The notes beneath the pieces are model-generated. The model worked only from the letters and a program-made list of their open reading frames with translations, searched no databases and was not told where the DNA came from. DNA of 10,982 bases from Acetobacteraceae bacterium (lineage in GTDB: Bacteria; Pseudomonadota; Alphaproteobacteria; Acetobacterales; Acetobacteraceae). A program made the position numbers and the translations under genes. Each line of letters starts with the position of its first letter. Position 1 is the first letter of the stretch. Shown one piece after another: positions 1-5,499 of this stretch. The stretch is from NCBI GenBank assembly GCA_019237355.1, contig JAFAHH010000481.1, positions 1 to 10,982 on the forward strand, in the 5' to 3' direction.

Positions 1-157
1 TGAGCGGGCCTCCGGGCGACTGCATGCCGATTTCCCAAGGCCGCGGCGCGAAGACCGGCACCTGTGGCTGCGCGCCTTCCGTTTGGGCATGTGCAGCTGG
101 TGAGAGGGCGAGGAACAGGACGGTAAACAAAGCAAGGCGCTGGCGGAGAGCGTGCAT
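1..157 (-). CDS. coxB: Probable cytochrome c oxidase subunit II, N-terminal part
   Basis: The window holds only the first 52 codons; the gene runs off the left edge. The protein starts with a clear signal peptide: basic MHALRQR, a hydrophobic stretch (LALFTVLFLALS) and an AHA cleavage motif near residue 24. The mature start is followed by PRPWEIGMQSPGGPL around residues 38-52. That matches the PxPWxxGxQxxxxP region that opens mature alphaproteobacterial CoxB, just before its first membrane helix. Subunit II carries the CuA centre and passes electrons from cytochrome c into the oxidase. The CuA and membrane regions lie outside the window, so the call rests on this short motif. A purine-rich stretch (GAGGGAAGA) lies 12-20 bases before the ATG. 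It could instead be another exported protein. Confidence 0.55.
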   Translation of the reverse strand, partial: MHALRQRLALFTVLFLALSPAAHAQTEGAQPQVPVFAPRPWEIGMQSPGGPL

Positions 158-179
158 CGGCTAACCCATCTTCCCTCTG

Positions 180-196
180 GCCGGGCTTCTCCCGGC
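180..196 (-). other. Small GC hairpin in the leader of the coxB-like gene
   Basis: GCCGGG and CCCGGC form a perfect 6-bp stem around a 5-base loop, 22 bases upstream of the start codon at 157 and next to the purine-rich stretch. If transcribed with that gene it would sit in the 5' untranslated region. There is no T-run on the minus strand that would make it a terminator. Its role is unknown. Confidence 0.35.
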
Positions 197-313
197 TTTC
201 CTATCATTGTGCCCGATGCCGCCTGTCTGTCCAGAGGACCATGGCCGTTTTGCGCGGCCCTCGGCTGCGTTATCCCATTGCGGATGGCAAGTGGCCCACT
301 GCAATCGAAGCCG

Positions 314-364
314 TAGAGCAGTTCTCGCTTGACTGGAATTGCCTGCATTTCCAGGAGCGCGTGA
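314..364 (-). repeat. Partial copy of the ~105-bp double-hairpin dispersed repeat
   Basis: This 51-base stretch matches, in reverse orientation, one half of the repeats at 1270-1374 and 1885-1991. Shared blocks include TAGAGCAGTTC, CGCTTGACTGGAA and CCAGGAGCGCGTGA. Similarity stops after GCGTGA, so the AGAGCGCTTCC hairpin half is missing. It lies about 85 bases downstream of the pmtA stop codon. The rest of the gap from 158 to 449 shows no convincing gene; a 70-codon plus-strand reading frame (241-453) crosses this repeat and is not credible. Confidence 0.75.
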
Positions 365-449
365 GCGGGTTCCATGATCCCAGCGCGATAGGGCCCCAAG
401 ATCCTCGCAAGGTTAAAGCTGCAGCGCTTTCCGGCACGGTCGAACCGCT

Positions 450-1151
450 TTAGTTACGAAGCGTAACAAGAGTGAATAGCCCGCCAGGCCAGACGGGGGC
501 AAGTTCGGCCTGGGCCCGATCCTCCGCCGTTAGCAGGGCATCCATACGAAAATCGGGATGCCATCCGAGCGTGCGGGAGGCCGGGGCTAGGGCTCGTTCA
601 ACCCAAAGACGCGGGCCTCGCTCGGCGACAAAATGGTTCACGAATAGGATATGCCCGCTGGGTCTCACCACACGGCGCATTTCCGCGATCAGGCGCCGCG
701 GGTGCGGAACGACAGAAGCCACAAATATTGCGGCCGCGATGTCAAAGCTCCCATCAGGTAGGCCGGTGTCCTCCGCATCGCGCTCGAGCAATGCCTCGAT
801 ATTCGTCAGGTTCAGTGCGGTGACGCGCTCCCGAGCTCGGGCGAGCATCTCTGGGGAAAGATCAATGCCGGTGATTCGTTTTTCGCGACTATAGTGGGGC
901 AGGGCCAGACCGGTTCCAACCCCAGCTTCCAAAACCCGTGTGCCCGGCAGTTGGTTGACTCGGGCAACGGCCTCCCGCCTTCCGGCCGCGGAAACGCTGC
1001 CGAAAGCCTTATCGTAAATAGCCGCCCAGCGCCGATAAGCGGCGCGCACCGCATCGGTATCGAGCGCTGTCATCGGGTGGCCCACGCAATCATCGGCATG
1101 ACGGCCGATTTTCGGCCAATGGACCAGAAGGCGCAAGGATGGCCGGGCCAT
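450..1151 (-). CDS. pmtA: Phosphatidylethanolamine N-methyltransferase, Rhodobacter type (UbiE-like)
   Basis: A class I SAM-dependent methyltransferase. Motif I reads VLEAGVGTGLAL (residues 73-84), followed by TGIDLSPEMLARARERV (94-110), which holds the acidic SAM-ribose contact. The N-terminal AYRRWAAIYDKAFG and the later PSGHILFVNHF and ERGPRLWVE segments are typical of Rhodobacter-type PmtA, which makes phosphatidylcholine by three successive methylations of phosphatidylethanolamine at the membrane. The start is uncertain. The ATG at 1151 has AGGAGGT 14 bases upstream, which is rather far. The ATG at 1073 (residue 27) gives MTALDTDAVRAAYRRW, the more usual family beginning and length (about 207 residues), but has no good ribosome site. 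The gene stands alone, with cspA upstream and the coxB-like gene downstream. A ubiquinone or other small-molecule methyltransferase cannot be excluded. Confidence 0.72.
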   Translation of the reverse strand: MARPSLRLLVHWPKIGRHADDCVGHPMTALDTDAVRAAYRRWAAIYDKAFGSVSAAGRREAVARVNQLPGTRVLEAGVGTGLALPHYSREKRITGIDLSPEMLARARERVTALNLTNIEALLERDAEDTGLPDGSFDIAAAIFVASVVPHPRRLIAEMRRVVRPSGHILFVNHFVAERGPRLWVERALAPASRTLGWHPDFRMDALLTAEDRAQAELAPVWPGGLFTLVTLRN

Positions 1152-1231
1152 TTCAGGGTGACGCTACCTCCTGAAACTGGTCGGCTTTATCGTCGGCACC
1201 TTGCCCGACCAAGCTCGCGGGATGGCAGCCC

Positions 1232-1265
1232 GAACGTCGCTGACCGAACAAGATCAGCGACGTTC
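1232..1265. other. Perfect 12-bp inverted repeat upstream of pmtA
   Basis: GAACGTCGCTGA (1232-1243) and TCAGCGACGTTC (1254-1265) are exact reverse complements around a 10-base spacer. The element lies between the csp stop and pmtA, 80 bases before the distal pmtA start. Neither strand has a T-run next to it, so it is not a standard intrinsic terminator. It is not a copy of the dispersed repeats in this window, although it abuts one at 1270. It could be an operator for a dimeric regulator, or a transcript hairpin. Confidence 0.6.
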
Positions 1266-1269
1266 TACG

Positions 1270-1374
1270 CTAGAGCGCTCCCCGTCAGACTGGAAGCGCT
1301 CTAGCTTTGTTTTGCGAGCATCTTCACGCGCTCCTGGAACGCAACCGTTTCCAGTCAAGCGCGAACTGCTCTAG
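1270..1374 (+). repeat. Full copy of the ~105-bp double-hairpin dispersed repeat
   Basis: The first hairpin pairs CTAGAGCGCT (1270-1279) with AGCGCTCTAG (1295-1304). A linker, TTTTGCGAGCATCTTCACGC, leads to a second inverted region in which CCTGGAAC... faces ...GTTTCCAG, and the unit closes with TGCTCTAG. The whole unit is close to identical to 1885-1991, with a few substitutions and single-base indels. On the minus strand it begins 14 bases after the cspA stop codon. Confidence 0.85.
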
Positions 1375-1388
1375 CCTGAGCGGGAGGG

Positions 1389-1598
1389 CTATTCGGCGGC
1401 GGTAAGATTTACCGCGGCCGTGCGGCCATTCTGCTGCTGCTCGACTTCAAACCCTACCTTCTGGCCCTCGTTCAGGCTTCGCAATCCAGCCTTCTGCACA
1501 GCACTGATATGAACGAAGACGTCCTTCCCCCCGGTATCCGGAGCGATGAACCCGTAGCCTTTTGTTGGGTTGAACCATTTAACCGTACCCCTGGGCAT
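1389..1598 (-). CDS. cspA: Cold-shock domain protein (CspA family)
   Basis: A complete 69-residue single cold-shock domain, the normal size for CspA proteins. The RNA-binding motifs are intact: RNP1 as KGYGFI (residues 13-18) and RNP2 as VFVHIS (27-32). The start GTVKWFNPTKG is typical. Such proteins bind single-stranded RNA and DNA in the cytoplasm and melt mRNA structure, either in the cold or as housekeeping chaperones. AAAGG occurs at a usable distance before the ATG. The gene is monocistronic, with repeats on both sides. A good promoter candidate lies about 170 bases upstream, so the leader would be long, as in many csp genes where the leader controls expression. Sequence cannot tell whether this copy is cold-induced. 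Confidence 0.93.
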   Translation of the reverse strand: MPRGTVKWFNPTKGYGFIAPDTGGKDVFVHISAVQKAGLRSLNEGQKVGFEVEQQQNGRTAAVNLTAAE

Positions 1599-1769
1599 CG
1601 CCTTTCTGCCTTTCTGTTGGCGGCCGGGATTGGCGCAAGCAAACCCGGCCTATGAACGAGAGCGGCGGACGGCCTCCGGATGCCAGTCGCGCCGTTGAGC
1701 CGTCGGCAGGGATCCCTACGTGTGGGAGGTCTTCTTCTTCGGCGAGACATCATGCCTGCCGGCGTAGGC

Positions 1770-1798
1770 AGAATACCCTCCTGCTGATAGACTCGCAA
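1770..1798 (-). promoter_or_regulatory. Candidate sigma-70 promoter for cspA
   Basis: On the minus strand TTGCGA (1798-1793) and TATTCT (1775-1770) are separated by exactly 17 bases. Each is close to the TTGACA/TATAAT consensus. Transcription would start near 1763 and give a leader of about 165 bases before the cspA ATG. Such a leader is typical for cold-shock genes, which supports the assignment. It is a pattern match only. Confidence 0.45.
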
Positions 1799-1884
1799 TG
1801 AAACTCGCGCGAGCGTCGGGTACCTGCACGCGGGGGCTGTGCCTGAAACGCGTCAGGGGGATGTTTTACTGGCCTTTCAGTACA

Positions 1885-1991
1885 CTAGAGCGCTTCCATG
1901 CTAACTGGAAGCGCTCTAGGCTTTCTTTTGCGAGCATGTTCACGCGCTCCTGGAACCGCAAGCGTTTCCAGTCAAGCGCGATCTGCTCTAG
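1885..1991 (+). repeat. Full copy of the ~105-bp double-hairpin dispersed repeat
   Basis: It opens with a perfect 14-bp stem: CTAGAGCGCTTCCA (1885-1898) against TGGAAGCGCTCTAG (1906-1919), loop TGCTAAC. Then follow the same TTTTGCGAGCAT linker and second hairpin (CCTGGAAC/GTTTCCAG) as at 1270-1374, ending in TGCTCTAG. The right-hand CTAG is also the left edge of the MITE-like element at 1988-2206, so the mobile element appears to have entered at the end of this repeat. Confidence 0.85.
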
Positions 1992-2206
1992 CAGGCTGCG
2001 GAAAAGCGTTGAAGTCGGTCGTTCGTGAAGCAACGAAAGAAGGCCAGGGTTTTGCCCCTGGACCCCAGCAAAGGCATAGCCTTTGCAATCCAATCACTTA
2101 GTGGGGAGGGGTCTGGGGCCTTTCGGCCCCGCCATGCGAACAGCATGCTCCCCGCATGACGGGTCCAGGGCAGAGCCCTGGCCTTCCTTTTTCAGCAGAC
2201 TGCTAG
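1988..2206. mobile_element. MITE-like element with terminal inverted repeats and four hairpins
   Basis: The left end CTAGCAGGCTGCGGAAAAG (1988-2006) and the right end CTTTTTCAGCAGACTGCTAG (2187-2206) are imperfect inverted repeats. A second, inner pair, GAAGGCCAGGG (2039-2049) and CCCTGGCCTTC (2176-2186), is perfect. Inside are compact hairpins: CCAGGG/CCCTGG at 2044-2061, GCAAAGGC/GCCTTTGC at 2068-2086 with a 3-base loop, GGGGCC/GGCCCC at 2115-2130, and CCAGGG/CCCTGG at 2165-2181. There is no credible transposase frame, so it would be non-autonomous. CTAG at both edges may be a target duplication or simply part of the inverted repeat. The CAGGCTGCTGAAAAA-like end resembles insertion-sequence termini, but I cannot name the family. 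Confidence 0.6.
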
Positions 2207-2348
2207 ACGATCTTGGAGTAACTGCGCACCTCAGGACGTGTTCTGGGTTTTTGTTTTGCAAGCATATCGGCCCCATCACGGCCGCGCGATGCGATCGAGT
2301 TGGGTCACTCACCGAAGATGGTCAGGTACTCTGATCTAAGTTGGTGTT
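2207..2348. other. Unassigned intergenic stretch
   Basis: This is the part of the 1599-2416 gene-free region not covered by repeats. No coding frame with family features, tRNA or terminator was recognised. On the minus strand it lies downstream of gcrA and its trailing repeat. The 1599-1769 part is the presumed cspA leader, and 1799-1884 shows nothing recognisable. Confidence 0.5.
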
Positions 2349-2399
2349 GAGAGCGCGATTGCGACTCTGCAACCATTCCACCTCAACCGATCGCGCTCT
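2349..2399 (+). repeat. 51-bp AGAGCGCGAT dispersed repeat, copy 1
   Basis: The ends AGAGCGCGAT (2350-2359) and ATCGCGCTCT (2390-2399) are perfect 10-bp inverted repeats. The unit has the same length and layout as 3082-3132, sharing TGAGAGCGCGATT at the left and CCTCAA near the right. It lies 17 bases after the gcrA stop on the minus strand, so a gcrA transcript would carry it at its 3' end. No T-run follows. Confidence 0.8.
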
Positions 2400-2416
2400 G
2401 GAGCTATCGAGCACGA

Positions 2417-2902
2417 TCAAGCGACATCCTCATCCTTGTCGCGGATCCTGACATAGGCAAGCTGAGCGTGCTCCGGACAATAGGGCTTACCGGGCACCGA
2501 GTTTGCGTCGCAGAAGCGGAAGCTCTTGGTTCCGGGTTCGCCAATAGGCCAGCAGCAGGTGATCACTCGCCCATAACTGCGCGGCGCGATCACCGGGCGG
2601 GGCGGCGGAGCGGGAGCCCGTGAAGGGGTTTGGGAAATCGTGCATTCCGAAACCGGCGTGCGGGTGCAGGCAAGGGGCGGCAAGGTCGGCCCTGAGACGC
2701 GGCGAGGGCTACGCTTGCGGCGGGGCCCGCCCTCGGACCCTCCCTTCCGGATCGGAGAGGGACGGGACGGGAGACTGAGCCTGTGCGCCTTACCAACCAC
2801 CGCGTTTTTGGAAATACCGAGTCGCCTACCAATTTCGGCCGTGGAGAAGCCCTCCGCCCAAAGCCCCTTGAGCTGGGTAATGATTTCTTCGGTCCACTCC
2901 AT
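2417..2902 (-). CDS. gcrA: GcrA cell-cycle regulator
   Basis: 161 residues from the chosen ATG, which has AGGAG 8 bases upstream and gives the standard family start MEWTEE. An in-frame ATG at 2986 would add 28 residues unlike the family and is rejected. Domains: an N-terminal helix-turn-helix-like region (WTEEIITQLKGLWAEG...ISKNAVVGKAHRL, residues 3-41), a basic and proline-rich linker (about 45-110), and the conserved C-terminal GcrA signature CCWPIGEPGT (116-125) with RFC, PGKPYCPEHA and AYVR (129-152). GcrA binds sigma-70 RNA polymerase and, in Caulobacter, activates promoters carrying CcrM-methylated GANTC sites. The gene appears monocistronic and is flanked by two same-direction copies of a 51-bp repeat. 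The linker is longer and richer in Arg and Pro than I expect, but all signature residues are present. Confidence 0.95.
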   Translation of the reverse strand: MEWTEEIITQLKGLWAEGFSTAEIGRRLGISKNAVVGKAHRLSLPSRPSPIRKGGSEGGPRRKRSPRRVSGPTLPPLACTRTPVSECTISQTPSRAPAPPPRPVIAPRSYGRVITCCWPIGEPGTKSFRFCDANSVPGKPYCPEHAQLAYVRIRDKDEDVA

Positions 2903-2941
2903 CTCGTGTCTCCTGCCCCATTTGGACACAAGATACGGTAT

Positions 2942-2957
2942 CCGGGAGAAATCCCGG
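2942..2957 (-). other. Short perfect hairpin in the gcrA upstream region
   Basis: CCGGGA and TCCCGG form a perfect 6-bp stem around a 4-base loop, 40 bases before the gcrA start. A minus-strand TTGACC (2962-2957) overlaps its edge by one base and could be a -35 box, but no good -10 lies at 16-18 bases from it. Function unknown. Confidence 0.3.
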
Positions 2958-2991
2958 GTCAACCCAGAATATGCGCTATCGTACAAAAAGT

Positions 2992-3000
2992 TGTGGAAAA
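2992..3000 (-). promoter_or_regulatory. DnaA-box match upstream of gcrA
   Basis: The minus strand reads TTTTCCACA, an exact match to the relaxed bacterial DnaA-box consensus TTWTNCACA, 90 bases before the gcrA start codon. In Caulobacter DnaA activates gcrA transcription, so the position fits known biology. It is a single 9-base site and could be chance. Confidence 0.4.
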
Positions 3001-3028
3001 CCTGGCAAGACAGGACAATATATGGGGT

Positions 3029-3068
3029 CTAGAGCGGGATGACCCCAGGTCAGGTCATCCCGCTCTAG
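3029..3068. repeat. Perfect 15-bp palindrome with 10-base loop
   Basis: CTAGAGCGGGATGAC (3029-3043) pairs exactly with GTCATCCCGCTCTAG (3054-3068). The CTAGAGCG edge resembles the edges of the other dispersed repeats here, so it is probably a related REP-like element. It lies 13 bases from the 51-bp repeat at 3082 and may be one composite with it. It is in the gap between the BKACE stop and gcrA; no T-run follows on either strand. Confidence 0.8.
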
Positions 3069-3081
3069 GATTCTTGACTTT

Positions 3082-3132
3082 GAGAGCGCGATTCAGGCTT
3101 TCCGACGATTTCGCCTCAAGCCATCGCACTCT
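3082..3132 (+). repeat. 51-bp AGAGCGCGAT dispersed repeat, copy 2
   Basis: Same length and orientation as 2349-2399, with GAGAGCGCGATT at the left and CGCCTCAAGCCATCGCACTC at the right. The terminal inverted repeat has one mismatch (GAGAGCGCGAT against GAGAGTGCGAT). On the minus strand it lies 92 bases after the BKACE stop. The remaining bases up to 3224 show nothing recognisable. Confidence 0.78.
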
Positions 3133-3224
3133 CGATGTGGATTGAGGCCCGACCTGGGTCCCGTTACGAAATGAACCGGCCTCTCAGCTCGCAAATCAGA
3201 TGAAGCGGTCCCGCGCCGTTGCGA

Positions 3225-4058
3225 TCAGGACGAGGGGCGCAGCTTTAGCATTTCGCGCGCCTGCTTTGCTGAAGCGACCGGTCGGCCGTATTGGGCGCAG
3301 AGCTCTGCCACCCGGCCAACGAGTTGCGCGTTGCTCTTGGCCAGGGTGTTCTTGTCCCAACGAATATTGTCTTCTAGCCCGGTCCGGCAATGGCCACCCA
3401 TTTCGAGGGACCAATGATTTACTTCGAGCTGATGCCGCCCAATCCCAGCCGCGACCCAGGTGGCGTCGGGCAAGTGCTTCTTCAGTTGCGCGACTTCAAA
3501 TTCCAGGATCTCCCGCCGGGCCGGCAGGGCATGCTTCACCCCCATCACGAACTGAATGTGAGGCGAAGGTTTAAGTAAGCCATCACGCACCATGTCGATG
3601 GCGTTATAGAGCATGGCCAGATCGAATACCTCGATCTCGGGCTTCACGTCATATTTCAGCATTTCCTCCGCGAGATAACGGACGAAATCCGGCGGATTCT
3701 CATAGATGATGGTTGGGAAATTGACCGACCCGGTCGCGAGGGACGCCATATCGGGCCGCAAATGCAGCATGGCGCCGCGCTGCTCGAACGACCGCCCGCG
3801 CCCGCCGGTCGAGAATTGGATAATGATATCAGGACAATGCTTGCGAACGCCTTCCTGGAGCTTCTCAAAGCGCCACACGTCGGAGGCAGAATTTTCATGC
3901 TCATCGCGCACATGCACATGAACCAGGGTGGCGCCCGCCTCGTAACATTCGTGGGTCGATTCCACCTGCTCCTCGATGGAGACCGGCAGCGCCGGATTAT
4001 CCTTCTTGCGCGGTACAGAGCCGGTGATGGCGACTGATATGATGCAGGGTTCAGCCAT
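3225..4058 (-). CDS. Beta-keto acid cleavage enzyme (BKACE, DUF849 family)
   Basis: 277 residues, the family's usual length. BKACEs are zinc-dependent TIM-barrel enzymes that convert a beta-keto acid plus acetyl-CoA into acetoacetate plus a new acyl-CoA. The zinc motif HVHVRD is seen with His47 and His49. The late GLEDN segment (Glu229) matches the third ligand, and LRPDMASLATGSVNF and the ITGSVP start are typical. The start has GGGAG 8 bases upstream. The gene follows pcaL by 21 bases on the same strand, so the two are almost certainly one transcript. PcaL makes 3-oxoadipate, a beta-keto acid, so I infer that this enzyme cleaves 3-oxoadipate to succinyl-CoA and acetoacetate. Substrate choice varies widely in this family and cannot be read from the sequence. 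Confidence 0.9.
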   Translation of the reverse strand: MAEPCIISVAITGSVPRKKDNPALPVSIEEQVESTHECYEAGATLVHVHVRDEHENSASDVWRFEKLQEGVRKHCPDIIIQFSTGGRGRSFEQRGAMLHLRPDMASLATGSVNFPTIIYENPPDFVRYLAEEMLKYDVKPEIEVFDLAMLYNAIDMVRDGLLKPSPHIQFVMGVKHALPARREILEFEVAQLKKHLPDATWVAAGIGRHQLEVNHWSLEMGGHCRTGLEDNIRWDKNTLAKSNAQLVGRVAELCAQYGRPVASAKQAREMLKLRPSS

Positions 4059-4079
4059 GTCTTAACTCCCAATCCGAAC

Positions 4080-5228
4080 TCATTGCTCCATTTCCCCAAA
4101 CGTCTCTTTGGCAATTCGTACCGCCGAATTTGCCGCCGGAATCCCGGCATAGACCGCGACCTGCAGCAACATATCGGCGATATCGGCCGGGGTAGCGCCG
4201 GTGTTGCGGCTAGCCCGGATGTGCAGCTTGAACTCCTCGTGGTGGCCAAGCGCCGCCATCATGGCTAGCGTCAGCAAAGAGCGGGTCCGCCGGTCGAGCT
4301 GCGGCCGGGTCCAGATGCTGCCCCAGGCGGTGCGGGTGATGAAAGCCTGAAAATCCCGGTCGAAATCCGTAACGGAAGCCGTCGCGCGCTGCACATGGGC
4401 GTCGCCCAGCACTTGCTTCCGAACCGCCATACCGGCTTCGTACGAATCGGCCGCGACTGGCGCGAGGAAGCGCCCGATCGCGTCGGTTACCTCAGCCGGC
4501 TTTTCGATTGTCGGAATATGCGAGGCGGCCGGAATAACTTCGAGGCTCGAGCCTGCTATCGCGGCCTGCAGGGCTTGGGCGCTCGCGAGCGGTGTCGCCT
4601 CGTCCTGTTCACCGACCAGGATGAGCGCGGGGACGTTGAGGCCGCTCGTGGATTGGGTTAGGTCCGCCGCGGCAATGGCTTCTGCCGCCCCAGCATAACC
4701 CTCGGGGTCGGTACGAAGCAGCATCGCGCGCAGCCCTTCGGCCTCTGGCGTGTGCATGAAGCCCGGGGTCACCCAGCGCGCCATGACGCCCTCCGCCAGC
4801 GCCTCAGTTCCCTTAGAGCGCACAGTTACGCAACGCTCCTGCCAAAGCTCGGCGGGCGGAATGGCCATGGCGGTGTCGCAGAGGATCAACGAAGCGACCC
4901 GGCCGGGTGCTTGGGCTGCGATCGATTGTGCGACCAGGCCTCCAATCGAAAGCCCGGCGACATGCGCTTGGATCACGCCAATGGCGTCCAAGATGTGCAG
5001 CACGTCGCGCGCCATGCCTTCGATGCTGTAGGGACCGGGCGTGACGGTTGTAAGTCCGTGGCCGCGTAAATCCGGACGGATCACCCGGAAGCTGAAGGCG
5101 AGCGCTTCGGCCTGGGGATCCCACACGTGAAGGTTGGTGCCGAGCGAGTGCAGCAGGACAAGTGGGGGGGCTCCGCCAGGCCCTGCGATCTGAACGTGGG
5201 CGGACAGATCACGGGTGCGGACGAACAT
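4080..5228 (-). CDS. pcaL: PcaL: fused 3-oxoadipate enol-lactonase and 4-carboxymuconolactone decarboxylase
   Basis: 382 residues with two enzymes in one chain. Residues 1 to about 258 are an alpha/beta hydrolase (PcaD): oxyanion region LLHSLGTNLHVWD, nucleophile elbow GLSIGG with Ser94, Asp209 in GEQDEATPL, and His237 in AASHIPTIEKP. Residues about 262-382 are a carboxymuconolactone decarboxylase (PcaC): YEAGMAVRKQVLGDAHVQRA at the start, then the core LGHHEEFKLHIRASRNTG. Together they decarboxylate 4-carboxymuconolactone and hydrolyse the enol-lactone to 3-oxoadipate in the protocatechuate branch of the beta-ketoadipate pathway. Such fusions are known as PcaL. GGAG lies 7 bases before the ATG. 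It is the first gene of a two-gene unit with the BKACE. No pcaGHB, pcaIJ or pcaF is in the window. Confidence 0.93.
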   Translation of the reverse strand: MFVRTRDLSAHVQIAGPGGAPPLVLLHSLGTNLHVWDPQAEALAFSFRVIRPDLRGHGLTTVTPGPYSIEGMARDVLHILDAIGVIQAHVAGLSIGGLVAQSIAAQAPGRVASLILCDTAMAIPPAELWQERCVTVRSKGTEALAEGVMARWVTPGFMHTPEAEGLRAMLLRTDPEGYAGAAEAIAAADLTQSTSGLNVPALILVGEQDEATPLASAQALQAAIAGSSLEVIPAASHIPTIEKPAEVTDAIGRFLAPVAADSYEAGMAVRKQVLGDAHVQRATASVTDFDRDFQAFITRTAWGSIWTRPQLDRRTRSLLTLAMMAALGHHEEFKLHIRASRNTGATPADIADMLLQVAVYAGIPAANSAVRIAKETFGEMEQ

Positions 5229-5257
5229 GGGGTGTCTCCGTTCTTCAGCGAACGCCG

Positions 5258-5286
5258 ATCACAAGCCTGCTGGAGCCGCAGGTCAA
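5258..5286 (-). promoter_or_regulatory. Candidate promoter for the pcaL-BKACE operon
   Basis: On the minus strand TTGACC (5286-5281) and TGTGAT (5263-5258) are 17 bases apart, close to sigma-70 consensus at -35 and moderate at -10. Transcription would start about 20 bases before the pcaL ATG. The rest of the gap up to 5451 shows no recognisable gene or operator. Confidence 0.35.
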
Positions 5287-5451
5287 TCACCCGCATACGT
5301 TGTAACCAGGCTTGGCAAAGGGATCGACTACCCAGCCGGACGTCGCGATCCGTGAGGCGCTGTAGAAAGTCCTCATCCAGGCATTGTGAGGAATTGCGGC
5401 GTGCACGGCCTCAAGCGAGAGCGGCCGGGCGCCGGGGCCGGCATGGGACCC

Positions 5452-5499
5452 AGTGCGCGCGAAATGGGAACCCGAATCCGCCTCAAGCCATCGCGCTCT
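5452..5499 (+). repeat. 51-bp AGAGCGCGAT repeat, diverged copy 3
   Basis: The right half, CGCCTCAAGCCATCGCGCTC, is nearly identical to the copy at 3082-3132. The left half is diverged but keeps AGTGCGCG where the others have AGAGCGCG. Orientation is the same as the other two copies. Its right edge overlaps the phaZ stop codon (5498-5500). Confidence 0.65.

Noticed and set aside
241..453. 70-codon plus-strand reading frame between the coxB-like gene and pmtA
   Set aside because: It crosses a dispersed repeat, has no ribosome site or family features, and runs into the end of pmtA.
2417..2986. Longer gcrA start at 2986
   Set aside because: The extra 28 residues do not resemble GcrA, while the ATG at 2902 has a well-placed AGGAG and the usual first residues.
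3029..3068. Palindrome as an intrinsic terminator for the pcaL-BKACE operon
   Set aside because: The stem is strong but no T-run follows on the minus strand, and its CTAGAGCG edges match the repeat families, so it is listed as a repeat.
314..3132. CRISPR-like array formed by the recurring short repeats
   Set aside because: Copies are irregularly spaced, differ in orientation and family, and are palindromic intergenic units; there are no regular spacers and no cas genes.
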